Positions 31,541 through 42,300 of a stretch of DNA of 64,000 bases are shown here, one piece after another. Positions within the stretch are counted from its first letter, which is position 1; each line of letters opens with the position of its first letter. Made by a program: the position numbers and the translations under genes. The stretch comes from Biomphalaria glabrata (taxonomy: Eukaryota; Mollusca; Gastropoda; Planorbidae), in contig NC_074725.1 in NCBI RefSeq assembly GCF_947242115.1, forward strand, positions 12,410,511-12,474,510, read 5' to 3'. The notes beneath the pieces are model-generated. The model searched no databases, was not told where the DNA came from, and saw only the letters and a program-made list of their open reading frames with translations.

Positions 31541-32980
31541 TGTTTAGTAAGGTTAACAAAATTATATTTACTTTTATTTTCATGCCTTTCTTTGCCTATC
31601 TATATCTCTTCTCTTTTGTCTCTTTTTTATGCCTTTCTCTTTCCTCTTTATTTGTAACTCTCTTTCCAGCCCATCTATTCAAAACATAGTCCGACTTCAA
31701 AAAAAAAAAAAAGATCTATATTATTTGAATCACTCAAGCAAGTCTTATTGTTGAATCAGTTCACTTAGAAGAACCAGTTCATTGAAACCTCAGACATTGA
31801 AACAATTCTCCATTTGATCCTAACTGCTCTGGTGTATTGAAACCTTTATTCCCGGAATATTACACAATAATTCCCTGCTCTTCTATTTCTTTTTTAAATA
31901 CACCAGTCTTCTCCCCCGTTCCCTTTCTGAAACAGTTTCAAGATTTCGATTTCCCGGGTAGTATTTAAACATTTGAAAGACTTGAAAAAAAAGAGTCGAA
32001 AAACAAAACGTTTCTCAACAAATTGATTTGTTCCGTGATGTTTCATAGACCCGCGTTTTGTAAAAACCTCGAAGGTATTGTTTAACTACCCGTACTGGAC
32101 AGAAAAATACGCAAGTGTGTCAACATGATCTTAAACCGCGTTTTTCTTTTTTTTTTTTTTTCCTTCTTGCCCTTCTCATTGTGACGCCGGAGTTGTTTCC
32201 CCCTTGTGGGCACATCCAAGTATTTTTTATTTCCTTTCTTCCTTCTATTTTTGCACTGCCGTGCTGAGGAGGAATCGTGAATTGATTGAGACATATGTAT
32301 CGATATTGTCTTTCGGGGCTAATCGTTCCCAGCAAGCTAGATAGATTTGATTACTCTTTTCAAGTCTTTACCGCTCACTGGGCTCGTGTTCAGTGGGCTC
32401 GCGCTCAGAGGCCCGTGGGTCACAAAGTGCCCGTCTGATTCTTAAATATTGACAAATTTGACCAGCTGAAGAGAGCAACGTTTGTGTGGAGAGGACAAAG
32501 TTGTAAAAACTCATTATAGAGTACAGAAGTTGGCAGCAAACATCTACAGGGTATAGTGAACCTCAAGGCGTTTCGTCATTTGACATTCTTTCATAAAAAC
32601 TTAGAAAAACGTACTCTTTTTAAGCAAAAACAAAAAAAAGGAGAAGACTTAAAAATTTTTTTAAACAAAATTTACTGAATAAAAATAATAGACAAAATAA
32701 AAAAATAGACTAAACTAAAATAATAACAAAAAATAATAACAGATACCGTACAAAACTATAATAAATACTACTCACAGGTAAAACGTTCAATTTTGATCCT
32801 TAGTGAACATAAGAAGAATAAAATATGATACCTAGGCATCACATGGATAAAATAACCATTGGAATTTGAATGAAAAAAAGTAGAACTTAGATGTGTAATC
32901 TATTAATCTACATCTTTTTGCCACTTGACGTCTTGAAAGGCATGTAGGTTTTTGATACTATTCAAAGACATATACATATA

Positions 32981-33020
<40 letters not shown>
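31541..33020. other. Intergenic, no gene recognised
   Basis: A pyrimidine-rich stretch (31570-31690), an A-rich region (32590-32740) and a TA run leading into the MITE at 33021. The segment 32360-32440 (GGGCTCGTGTTCAGTGGGCT) is locally GC-rich with a short imperfect direct repeat. Nothing else is recognised. Confidence 0.45.
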
Positions 33021-33482
33021 CAGGGTGCGTCAAAAAAATATGTAAACAGACTGTCATAGACAATTTATTTCCCGTTCTACAATGCTACATTTCTGGACAT
33101 GGAAAGCTTAATGTCCCAATTGGAAAAATAAATCCGACCAAATTATCTCACCCATAAATCCCGGTTTTTGTTTTTGGAAATATCCAGTGAACGATTTGTC
33201 TGTGAACAATTTGTCTGTGAACAATTTGTCTGTGAACGATTTGTCGCGTGAACGATTTGTCGTGAACCAACTGTCGGTGAACAAGTTGTCTGTGAGCGAA
33301 TAGTCCGTGAGCGATATGTCGCGTGAACGAATAGTCGCATGAACTAATAGTCGCGTGAACGATTTGTCGGTGAACGAAATGTCAGTGAACGAATTGTCGT
33401 GTCCCCAAATTTAGCATTGTACAACGGGAAATAAATTGTCTATGACAGTTTAAAGTGTGTATACATTTTTTTCACGCACCCT
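33021..33482 (+). mobile_element. Tc1/mariner-type MITE with an internal minisatellite
   Basis: The left end CAGGGTGCGTCAAAAAAATA continues into ACTGTCATAGACAATTTATT and TCCCGTTCTACAATGCTA. The right end is the reverse complement of nearly all of this (TAGCATTGTACAACGGGA, AATAAATTGTCTATGACAGT, TTTTTTCACGCACCC), giving inverted repeats of roughly 75 bp. It sits in a TA repeat, consistent with TA target duplication. The space between the arms is filled mostly by the 14-copy minisatellite at 33187-33403. No transposase is present. Confidence 0.8.
33187..33403 (+). repeat. 14-16-bp minisatellite inside the MITE
   Basis: Fourteen copies of GTGAACGATTTGTC with one or two spacer bases (T, GC, G). 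Variants read GTGAACAATTTGTC and GTGAACGAATAGTC. Confidence 0.9.
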
Positions 33483-33495
33483 ATATATAAATATA

Positions 33496-33666
33496 CAGTG
33501 TTTTTCTGTAAAAAAAATAAATAAGTGCCGGTACTCAGTAGTTGATTACCTAACTTTTAACTACTAAAAATTAATAATATACGTTAAAATACAAGAAAAG
33601 TAATATTTGTTTTAAAAAGGTGCCTGTACGCTGTACATGTGCGTACCGTCACAAAAAAAAGCCCTG
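33496..33666 (+). mobile_element. TA-flanked MITE, 171 bp
   Basis: The left end CAGTGTTTTTCTGTAAAAAA and right end ACCGTCACAAAAAAAAGCCC-TG are imperfect inverted repeats in a TATA context. GTGCCGGTAC near the left matches GTGCGTACCG near the right. A shortened relative is at 9127-9190. Confidence 0.6.
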
Positions 33667-33669
33667 TAT

Positions 33670-34940
33670 ATATATTTGTGAAATATGATTGAAATGTTGA
33701 AATTGGCTACACAGTAATAAAGAAAAAATTTAGAGTGTTTTGTTTTAACAAATGTATGAACCTGGCTGTGTAAAATTACGTGTATTTTAATTCATTTAAC
33801 AAACACACACAATAAACAAGTAATATTAAAAATGAAATAAAATTCGATTCCTACTTTTACGAAACAAAGCACAGTGGAATCTCTCATTCTTTTTATTTCT
33901 TGTAATGGTTCACAATGAGGTTTGCACCATCAAGTTCTTCTATTAACAGTCCAGCTCATAATTTTACAAAGGCCTGTGGACTGGGACTTCCACACAAGAC
34001 GATGCGCAAAATGTCCATTTTCGTGTATTTATTTATTCGACTCTTTCAAGAATAAACATTTGAGTCGAGAACGGTAATTCCCGCTAAAACCGTGTTAAAA
34101 AACGGAAGCTACTTTTGATTTTAAGATAATTATACTTTGAACAATTATAACGGCAAAACTAGAGTTTTCACTGTGTGCTCAGTAAGCTGGTCTACTTTTC
34201 TCCTAAGATATAAATACATTGTCAAATGTGTCGAAAACTAGTCAGAACCGACGTCGAAATACTCTATCAACTTCCAGTTTCCACCTGCCCCCCCCCCCCC
34301 CCTCATGAAGAGAAGGCAAGCTTACGTTGAAATAACACAAATTCGGAAACTGAATTTATAATTTATATGGAAATTTACATAGAAGGAAACAACTCCATAA
34401 ATAGCAAGCGTTTGGTGTATCCGGTGTTTAGCATACGGCAGCATGGATAAGCAAAATATTTTAATCAACGCTATATTAATATGTGTACATTTTTCAGCTG
34501 AGTAGAATCTCATTTCCAAGATCTTTCGCTCGTAGTACAGAGTAATGTTCATTCTTTAGTGAGCAACTTTCGATATGACGTCCTTGACGTTGTTGTGTTT
34601 TTTGTTTTATTTTGTTTTTGTTGTTGTTTTTTGTTTATTTCTTTCAAGATCTCTCCAAATCTTCCTCTTTCCATTTTGTGTTTCTTCCCTTACATCACCA
34701 CCACATTTCTTCGTTTCGCTTTCCCTTTTTTCCCCCTCTTACTGAATAGTATTGCTTCAAGAAGGTAAACAATATCTGAAAAATCAAAGTGTAACTCAAA
34801 GAGCAGACTACTTTGATCAAACTTTAGTCTCTTAGTGAAACCATGCCCAATACTAAGGCTCGTGCTTTAGGTATCATTTAATTTAGGTGGCTCATGCTAT
34901 TTTAAACCTTGATGGTTTGACAGTACACTAGAGTCGAGTC
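33670..34940. other. Intergenic, no gene recognised
   Basis: AT-rich. A segment at 33880-34250 (CAAGTTCTTCTATTAACAGTCCAG, TTTATTTATTCGACTC) is a diverged duplicate of 37900-38270 in the same orientation, so both belong to an unidentified dispersed repeat. A C-run lies at 34289-34302. Confidence 0.5.
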
Positions 34941-34948
34941 TTGTAAGG

Positions 34949-35131
34949 AAGTGTTTCCCAAACATTTTCCTTAACGGAACTTGCTAATTCTGAGTATTTA
35001 GCGGAACACTTTTCTTATTTTTTTTAGAGAGATTAATTGAGGCAGTGACATACTAATTAATTATTCCAATAGTTCGTGGAACACGCCTTGAGGGCACTAT
35101 GGTTCCACGGAACACAGTTTGAGAAACACAG
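34949..35131 (+). mobile_element. hAT MITE, relative of 14548-14726
   Basis: The left end AAGTGTTTCCCAAAC and right end GTTTGAGAAACACAG are inverted repeats. The flanks TTGTAAGG (34941-34948) and TCGTAAGG (35132-35139) match at 7 of 8 positions, as expected of an aged hAT duplication. The interior has TTAGCGGAACACTTTTCTTA as in the 14.5-kb copy. Confidence 0.75.
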
Positions 35132-35139
35132 TCGTAAGG

Positions 35140-37353
35140 GAACCAGATTATATTAACATAATAATATCCGATAATAAATATGATGAGCTCCCGCTAAAGG
35201 CGGTATTAGTTATGGTAGTCACAGATAGAATGTATGACACTAGTAGCATTAGCGATACCATTCATAGGTAGCCATTAGTATTACAATCATAGATAGCACT
35301 AGTCTCAGCCTTCATCGATAGTATTAGTATTACCAATCCTACATAATATCTGTATTACCGTTCATTGATGACATTCCTATTACCAATGTTGCGCCACACA
35401 CCCGGTTAGGTTACTGCTAATTATGGCCCTTATCTCAATAAAAAAATTCAAAATCTAATAATCAATATCTACAAGTGATCGATGGCAAGGCTTCAGGTTT
35501 ACGTCTTTCTATTGTAATCTCAGTTCAATATGTTCCTGATTTACTGTTATACACTCCCGACCCGCCTCGCCGCCGCCCCTTCCACTTCCCCCCCTCTCCA
35601 TCTTCCCAACACTTTCTTGACAAAATAAATAAATTCTGTGCAAATGAATTGACAGAGTTGAAGTGCAGGCAGAAGTGTGGCGAACGAATCTAGATCTATA
35701 TTATATCGCGCATGAGCAATCGATACTTCCGTCCTGGTAGGTGTAAAGCGGCGAGTCGCGGGCAGCAAAATCGACCTTGGGGGCTGCAAGATTATTTCAA
35801 AAGGGAGCCTCCTCTTCCGAACTGCAGCATTGTTTACCGTTTAAACTGCGATAGTCGCCCTCCCAAGGTATTGTTGGAACTATTTGAACCAAGCAAAGAC
35901 ACTTTTTTTTTTCTCTTTTTCTCCGATGCCGAGAGCAGGGTCTCAACGCGTGGAGGGATGTTCTTTTTCTCACTCGCTGTGTCCTCCCGCCTCTCAGTGC
36001 TCCATGTTGTGCCACCAAACGAGAAGAAAAAGACAACGACATTTGAAATAATACCTTCACAAAAAGGGAAGTAATCGAAGAAAGAAAAAAAAACGCACGG
36101 ATACCTGCTTGCGGGTTTTGTTTTTTTTTTTCTCCTGCTTCTGCCTTTTGAGGAAAGGGAAATAACCAGGTTTTTTTTTAAACTATATAAAAAGAGCTTC
36201 GGGTAAAAGAGAGAGGGGGTCGTTTCTATATTTGTTTAGTGTATAGTTCCAACTAAAGGGCTATTGTTCTCGATCGTCACACCGGGGTGTTTCCTGCTAT
36301 GGGATCTTTAAATAAAAGCGAAGTTCCTCGCTTGTACGAGTTAATTAAAGGTATTTGTCTGCAGCCTGTTTTGAAGCGATAGTTTTACCTGCCATTAATT
36401 CTTCCCACCGGCCAAGGGAGCTCATTCAGACTTCATTTTGTCCTTCTCTACTGATTAATTGTTTTTCGGATAGATTTTTGTATTTGAAATTATATGTGTG
36501 TGTGTGTTTGTGCGTGTGCATGTGAGTGTATGAGTGTATGTATGTCTATGCCGTAAAGAAAGAAAGGGGCATAGGGCGATAATACTACATGTAAGGGAAA
36601 TAACTAAGGATAAATGGGGAGATAATTTAACTTCTGCATCTGTCGAATCGCTTTAGAAATTCACGTGTTTGGGGAAAAAACGACCTGCCTTGCCTTGCCT
36701 CGCGCTATTTGTATTGGTGAGATGCTCTTTGACCCAACAAATGGATCAGATATACAAAAAAAAAAAAAAACCAACTTGAAAGTGTTAGAAGTTTTTACAT
36801 TTGGTAAGTTAAGGAAAGAAATAATTTTAAAAAGTGCCCCCTTTAACAGACCAGCCCCCAGGTCTCTATATTGTCATAGTTAATTGGGTTCGCACGCCTC
36901 AAAGGGAACAATAGACAACGCGCCACTTGACAGCTGGAGATAGGTCCTGCCCACCCACTTGACTGTACGATTCAATGATTTAACAACCCATGAGATGTGC
37001 CCCACTCTTCCTTCGGCTCCCCTCCTCCTCCCATACATCAAAACGGAGGACCAACTCTGCAGAACATGGATCACCAAGAAGTGAGGGGCTTTTGCGAGGG
37101 AAAAAAAAGAACACTCTACCAGTCATTGTGAAAGCAGATTTAAAAAAAAAAATCCAAGCCCAATTGGACATCCAAAAACAGATTGTTGTAGGCCTTACAT
37201 TGCTAAATCTGGACAGTGGTATCACATAAAAAGTTAAAAACTAACTTCTGTAGTCAAAAACTGATGCCTATGGATGTTATTTACAGTTTTACACATAATA
37301 TTAAATTGTTTAATTTACAGGAAAATAGAAGAAATAAAGTAAAAAGCAAAATA

Positions 37354-37389
<36 letters not shown>

Positions 37390-38319
37390 CAAAATAATTT
37401 ATACCAATTCTAGACAATTAAATAATAGCTGCTATAATGCAGTTGTTCATCTTCGGTCGTTAGTTTGTAGCTCCAAACACCTAGTACAACTAAATTGATG
37501 TACGCGTATTGAATTCTAAATGTAGAACTTGGAATAAAGACCAACAACGTTCTTTTAAAACAAAACTAAATCGAACTTTTATTTATACACAGATTCAACT
37601 TGAACCTAGATGTATGTAGAAACACGAGTGAAATGAGAAGTTAAACAAGATCTAACTCACACACACACAAATACACGTCTTCCTGTCTCACATGTCTAGC
37701 TTTCGCCTCAGTTTTTATTACCTTGATCTCAGACAGACCACCTCGTGCTTTCGTAAGAATCTATTCAGCCTACGCAACCAAACTATCCCCTCACCTTTTG
37801 TCATAGTAACACGAACATATACTCCATTAGACTTAAAAAAAAAAAAAAATTTTTTTTGTAACAAATAAATGTCTACTTGATAAAACTGAATGATTTCCCA
37901 CGATTTGTTATGTGTGGTCCATAACGCTTCACTATTGCAAGGAGTCTTTCCAGTGAGCTTTGTACAATCCAGTTCTTCTATTACAGTCCAGGGAATCATT
38001 TTACTACTGCATTTGGACTGAAACTTGGACATAAGACGCTGAGCTAATTGTCAAATGTACACCTATTTATTTATTTCACTTTTGACTGAATACAAAGAAA
38101 CATTAGAGTGCGGGACCATGTTTAAAAAACGCAAGCCAAATTTAATTTTGAAACGATTATATTTTGAAAAATATGACGGTCAAACCAGTTTTCTCTGTGT
38201 GGCCTATTAGGTAAGTTATTGTTTTCCTAAATATATTCTAGGACAATCGTTAGATTCATTTTCGAAATACTTGTCCACCCAGTTTATAAATAACTGAAAG
38301 AATGAAAGGTCAAACTGGC
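35140..38319. other. Intergenic, no gene recognised
   Basis: Holds an ATAGCATTAGTATTACC-like degenerate repeat (35210-35390), two GC-richer stretches (35540-36060 and 36980-37090), a GT-rich run (36495-36545), an A-run and a TA run (about 37359-37386). An open frame at 35712-36074 has no domain. I looked for splice-linked exons in the GC-richer parts and found none I could support. 37900-38270 is a repeat shared with 33880-34250. Confidence 0.45.
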
Positions 38320-38324
38320 AGAAT

Positions 38325-38420
38325 TTAAGACATTTTCTAACATACATGACAAGATGCATGACGTGTAGGACGTAATCATCTTCTTTTTGAAGCAACGTCT
38401 GTATTATATAAGATAAGAAG
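38325..38420 (+). mobile_element. CR1-like LINE 3'-end fragment
   Basis: CATGACAAGATGCATGACGT, GTAGGACGTAATCATCTTC and GCAACGTCTGTATTATATAA are followed by an AGATAAGAAGAAGATAA tail. Confidence 0.7.
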
Positions 38421-38579
38421 AAGATAAATGCCTTAATGTTTTTCTTGTTTTCATTGACAGTAGAACGAGTTAAATGCTTATTATATTTATTATTTATTTA
38501 ATTATTTTATTTTGATGTTAAGTTGTATAATGTACACAATGTTAAACAATGTTCTCGTAATGCAACAAGTCCAAAGAAT

Positions 38580-39040
38580 AACGATAACAAGAGAAAACCA
38601 GAGGGCATTAATCGAGCCAGGATAACCAGTGTAAAAGCTGGGGCGATTTAGATGAAGCTTGAAGATTGCAGACATAAACAAGACCTAGCGGCGATAATAA
38701 CCAGCGCCTCTTCCTTAACAGACAAAGCTCAAACATTTTATCTCGGATCTATGACCAGTGGACTTAATCGATCAAGCAACAGACAGTTGTTCAGGAGACA
38801 ACCAAGTAGATAACTGACTAGAGTAAGTGGATGCTTTTGTTTGAATATTTTAAACTAGAAAATTGTGAATACTTTCTATAATACATATGGGACTGTAATG
38901 CTTTTGTTTTTTTCTTTAAAACAATTTTTATTTTGCATGGTTAACTAAAAATAACTATGTTTCTAAATGGATGAAATAGGTCATTGTGCGACAACAAGTG
39001 TACCCCCTGCTGAGTCTTCCGTCTATTTCGTGATTACAAG
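38580..39040 (+). promoter_or_regulatory. Candidate 5' UTR exons of the mucin/Ig gene
   Basis: A repeat-free segment with two plausible donors: ACTAGA before GTAAGT at 38823, and ATTACAAG before GTAGGA at 39041. An acceptor-like AATAG precedes 38981. The next acceptor is at 39135-39136. Together these suggest one or two non-coding exons leading into the first coding exon. This needs transcript evidence. Confidence 0.35.
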
Positions 39041-39191
39041 GTAGGAAGATATTCCTGTAATGTATGAATAATTTTAATTAATACAAAATAACAATGACAA
39101 TATTTTTCTTTGAAAATACCTCTTTGTTCTGTGCAGTAGCAGCCACAAAATACCAGGGACTGATGGTGAAATCATCTGCAACATCATCTGA

Positions 39192-39353
39192 ATGTCTCAA
39201 GATTCCAGTAAAAGCCTCAAGTATTCAGGCACTTTGAGCCCACAGTTGGCATACGTAAGTACTACAGAGATGGCCAGCTTTCCTTTTTACAGTGCCACAA
39301 GATATCCTAGAGGTTATGGTGACTTCCAGGCAACTGAAATACCCAACACAGGA
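39192..39353 (+). CDS. Mucin/Ig gene coding exon 1 (cytoplasmic N terminus)
   Basis: ATG 39192 begins MSQDSSKSLKYSG; the exon probably opens at 39137 after TGTGCAG. It encodes 54 residues rich in Ser, Thr and Tyr (YSATRYPRGYGDF), with several tyrosines that could be phosphorylated. It ends phase 0 before GTAAGT at 39354. An internal GTAAGT at 39255 is an alternative donor. Confidence 0.7.
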
Positions 39354-42300
39354 GTAAGTTTTAAATTTTTTAAATTATTATTTAATTAAACAATTAATAG
39401 AAACAATGTATAAAAATATTGTATACAAACTAGCAAACATCTGTAGGTCTACTTTATAAAATTTCGGTATACAAACAGGGCAATTAATATTGTTAAGTAA
39501 TATCTACAAAAAGAGCAAGCAGCATTCTGTTAGGGTATACCTACAAACATAGCCAGTAATACTCTGTTACAGTTGATCTACAAACTTGGCAAGGACTATT
39601 CTGTTTGAGTATATCTACTAATAGGGCAAGCAGTATTATTTAAGGCTGTACCCACAAACAGGACCAGCAATAGTCTTTTAGGATCTAGTCCCAGAATTAA
39701 AAAAAAAAAAAAAAACAGCAAGCAATATTCTTTTAGGGTTATATCTATAAACATGGCAAGCAATATTCCATTATGCTATAAACAGGGCAAGCACAGTAGC
39801 GTAGCAACCATGGCGCGTAGGGGTTCAATCGAGACCATTCCTTATAGAAAGCCTCAACACTGACCTGCAACGTCACAACCTAAAAAAAAAGCAACTGTAC
39901 TTTAGTGAGCAAAGTAAAGATGATATTACATAGATGTATAACAAAAAATAGATATATTTCCAAATAATATGTGTACCCACCAATTATACATTAAGTGTGC
40001 GTGCGTAGAAGATCCATGGAAAGTACTTTCAGATTGTATCATTCAGCTCCAGATTACAAAATTGAGATTCTAGTGAGAAGAATGAACAAAGATCTGAACA
40101 GAGTAGATGTCAAACGTTCAGTCAGGACAAGTGCATTGTGGGAAGTCTTCAGGAGTTCGTTTTTTGTTGTCCTTAGCCAGTTCGAACAAAATCTTCTGGT
40201 TCCTATCCTTGTGAGGAGCAGTATACATTCTGAAGATTCAGCATGAGTCTCGAAACCCTAGCAAGTGCCAAGGTTGACCAATGATGGCTGCCTGGTCGTG
40301 CGGTTTTCGCGTTGGATTGTCGATGGTTCAGGGTTCAAACCCTGCCCGCTCCCATCCCCCGTCGTCCTGGGGGAGGTTTGGACAAGGAAGTCAACTATCT
40401 TCAACTCTGAAGGAACATCCGAAACATGTAAAACATTTTACAAAACATTTTACAAACATGACATTGACTTTTCGAATGACCAGAAGTTTGAAGACCGAGT
40501 TTTTGTTTACCCCATAAGGAACCTGTCTACTTTCGTCTTTATGTCTTGTCAGTCTTGTGTGTTATTTTCTACTTTCGAATTCTTTAGTCCACCCAGCTCT
40601 AATAGGTACCTTTACATTAGGTGGGGAAAAGTAAAGTAAAGGCGCTTGGTCGTTGTGCTGGCAACATGACACCCTCGTCAAACCGTGGGCCACAGAAACA
40701 GATAACATTTAAATCATCTGCCCCATAGATCGCAAGGTGTGTATAGCGCAACTAAAAAAAAATGTCTCTTGCACCAACTTTTCAAAAGACGTAATCGTCA
40801 TATTCCTGGTCTCCTGGTGTCATTCGATCAACAATTGTAGCGTCGTATTTCCATTTTCATCGGAACATTGTATCACGTTGTCATTGTATCACGCTGCGAC
40901 TGTATCACGTTGTCATTGCATCACTCTTTCCTTGTATCACGTCAGAACACAGTCAACTTCGCACTGCCTCAAGTGTTCTTGGCCAACGAGCCCTCATGGT
41001 ACAACGATGTGGACACCAAGGGCAAGAAGAAGAAGAATAGATTCTGCTGCAAGGTGTTACTGATCATCGGACTTGTCTTCAGCCTTATGTTGGTGGCAGC
41101 TGGAGCTGTGGCCATAGCGTTCTTGGCAACCACTGAATGTATGTTTTATCAATGTCTAGATGTAATAGGTATCTCTGATAAATGTCTAGATGTAATTGGT
41201 ATCTATGATAAATGTCTAGATGTAATAGCTATTTCTGAATATAAGTCTTTATTTATTTCCAGATAATCCTTTCTTTTTTGCTTCAGCTGTGATGTTTTAC
41301 TTTTATTCTTGTTTCTTACAAAGCTTATATCAACTCACTCTGTCTATCTGTCTAGTAAAAAGTTTGTACACGTTATTTCTCCAACACCCAATCTCGGATC
41401 AAGCTGAAATTTTTGCAATTATTTCTTTTACCTGACAATACAAGAATCAATACCAATTATCATTTTATTTTGGTATCTCGAACAAGGGAAATAAATTGTA
41501 CTAGGCTGATGTGGTGAAATAAGTTGAATTAGCCCCCTTTTTACTTTGTAGGACACCACTTTAAAGTTTAAAGCTAACAATAGATAACTATAAAACCTTC
41601 TATTTTCATAAACGCCATGACGGCAGAGTGGCTACCGTATTGACTTAAGAAAGCTGAGGAAGGCTTAGCTCTCGAGTTCATGTCGTTCACCTTTTTTTTT
41701 TTAAATAAATGCATTTAAAAGCGATCACCCTGATACCTCTTCCTTTTAGCCCTACCATTTCCAACTCCAGACAAGTGATAGGATCATAGCGTATTGAGAA
41801 AGCTAAAAAATTGAAATTACGCTAAACAAAATTATTTATAATTGCACGATATTCGCACAGATTTATAGCTGTTGGTCTAGATCTATTACAAATTTCAATG
41901 CATGGCTGATCCAAACTAATTGATACAACTACGACTACGATAATTAAAAGTATTTTTTAAAAATGTTTTTCTTGTTCTTTGCTTCAGTCAAAGGTGAAGC
42001 CCAGAAACTGAGTTCAGACGCATCCCAGGGGTCTGCACAAGGAGTGGGGTCCCAAGGAACTTCACCTGTCCTAAGTATTAGTACTATTTACATAACTTTC
42101 ATCAATACAACACCTTTACTTTGTTGCACCGACGAACCATCTTTCATTACATCCTTTAGTCAAATCACTCAATTTAGAAAGCATTCAGGATAAAAGACTT
42201 AAAAGTAAAGTAGAAATTATGCATACAACACTGAACCATAATCTCCAAATACAAAAACAAAACCTAATAAAATACTCAGAAAGACACAAACATAAACGTA

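Larger units (their letters stand above)
39354..40945 (+). other. Mucin/Ig gene intron 1
   Basis: Holds degenerate tandem copies of an 'ACAAACAGGGCAAGCAATATTCTGTTAGG'-like unit of about 60 bp (39480-39790). An open stretch at 39995-40246 has no recognised domain. SINE B (40280-40460), SINE A (40585-40738) and a GTATCACGTTGTCATT minisatellite (40868-40925) follow, the last right before the acceptor. Confidence 0.65.

Noticed and set aside
35712-36074. 120-codon open frame in a GC-richer intergenic stretch
   Set aside because: No domain, no partner exons that fit, and an overlapping open frame on the other strand; composition alone explains it.
39995-40246. 83-codon open frame in intron 1 of the mucin/Ig gene
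   Set aside because: No recognised domain, no acceptor/donor pair that keeps the phase-0 join of exons 1 and 2; possibly part of an unknown repeat.
40280-40352. Possible tRNA gene at the head of SINE B
   Set aside because: The same head with the same non-tRNA body occurs elsewhere in the window, so it is a SINE.
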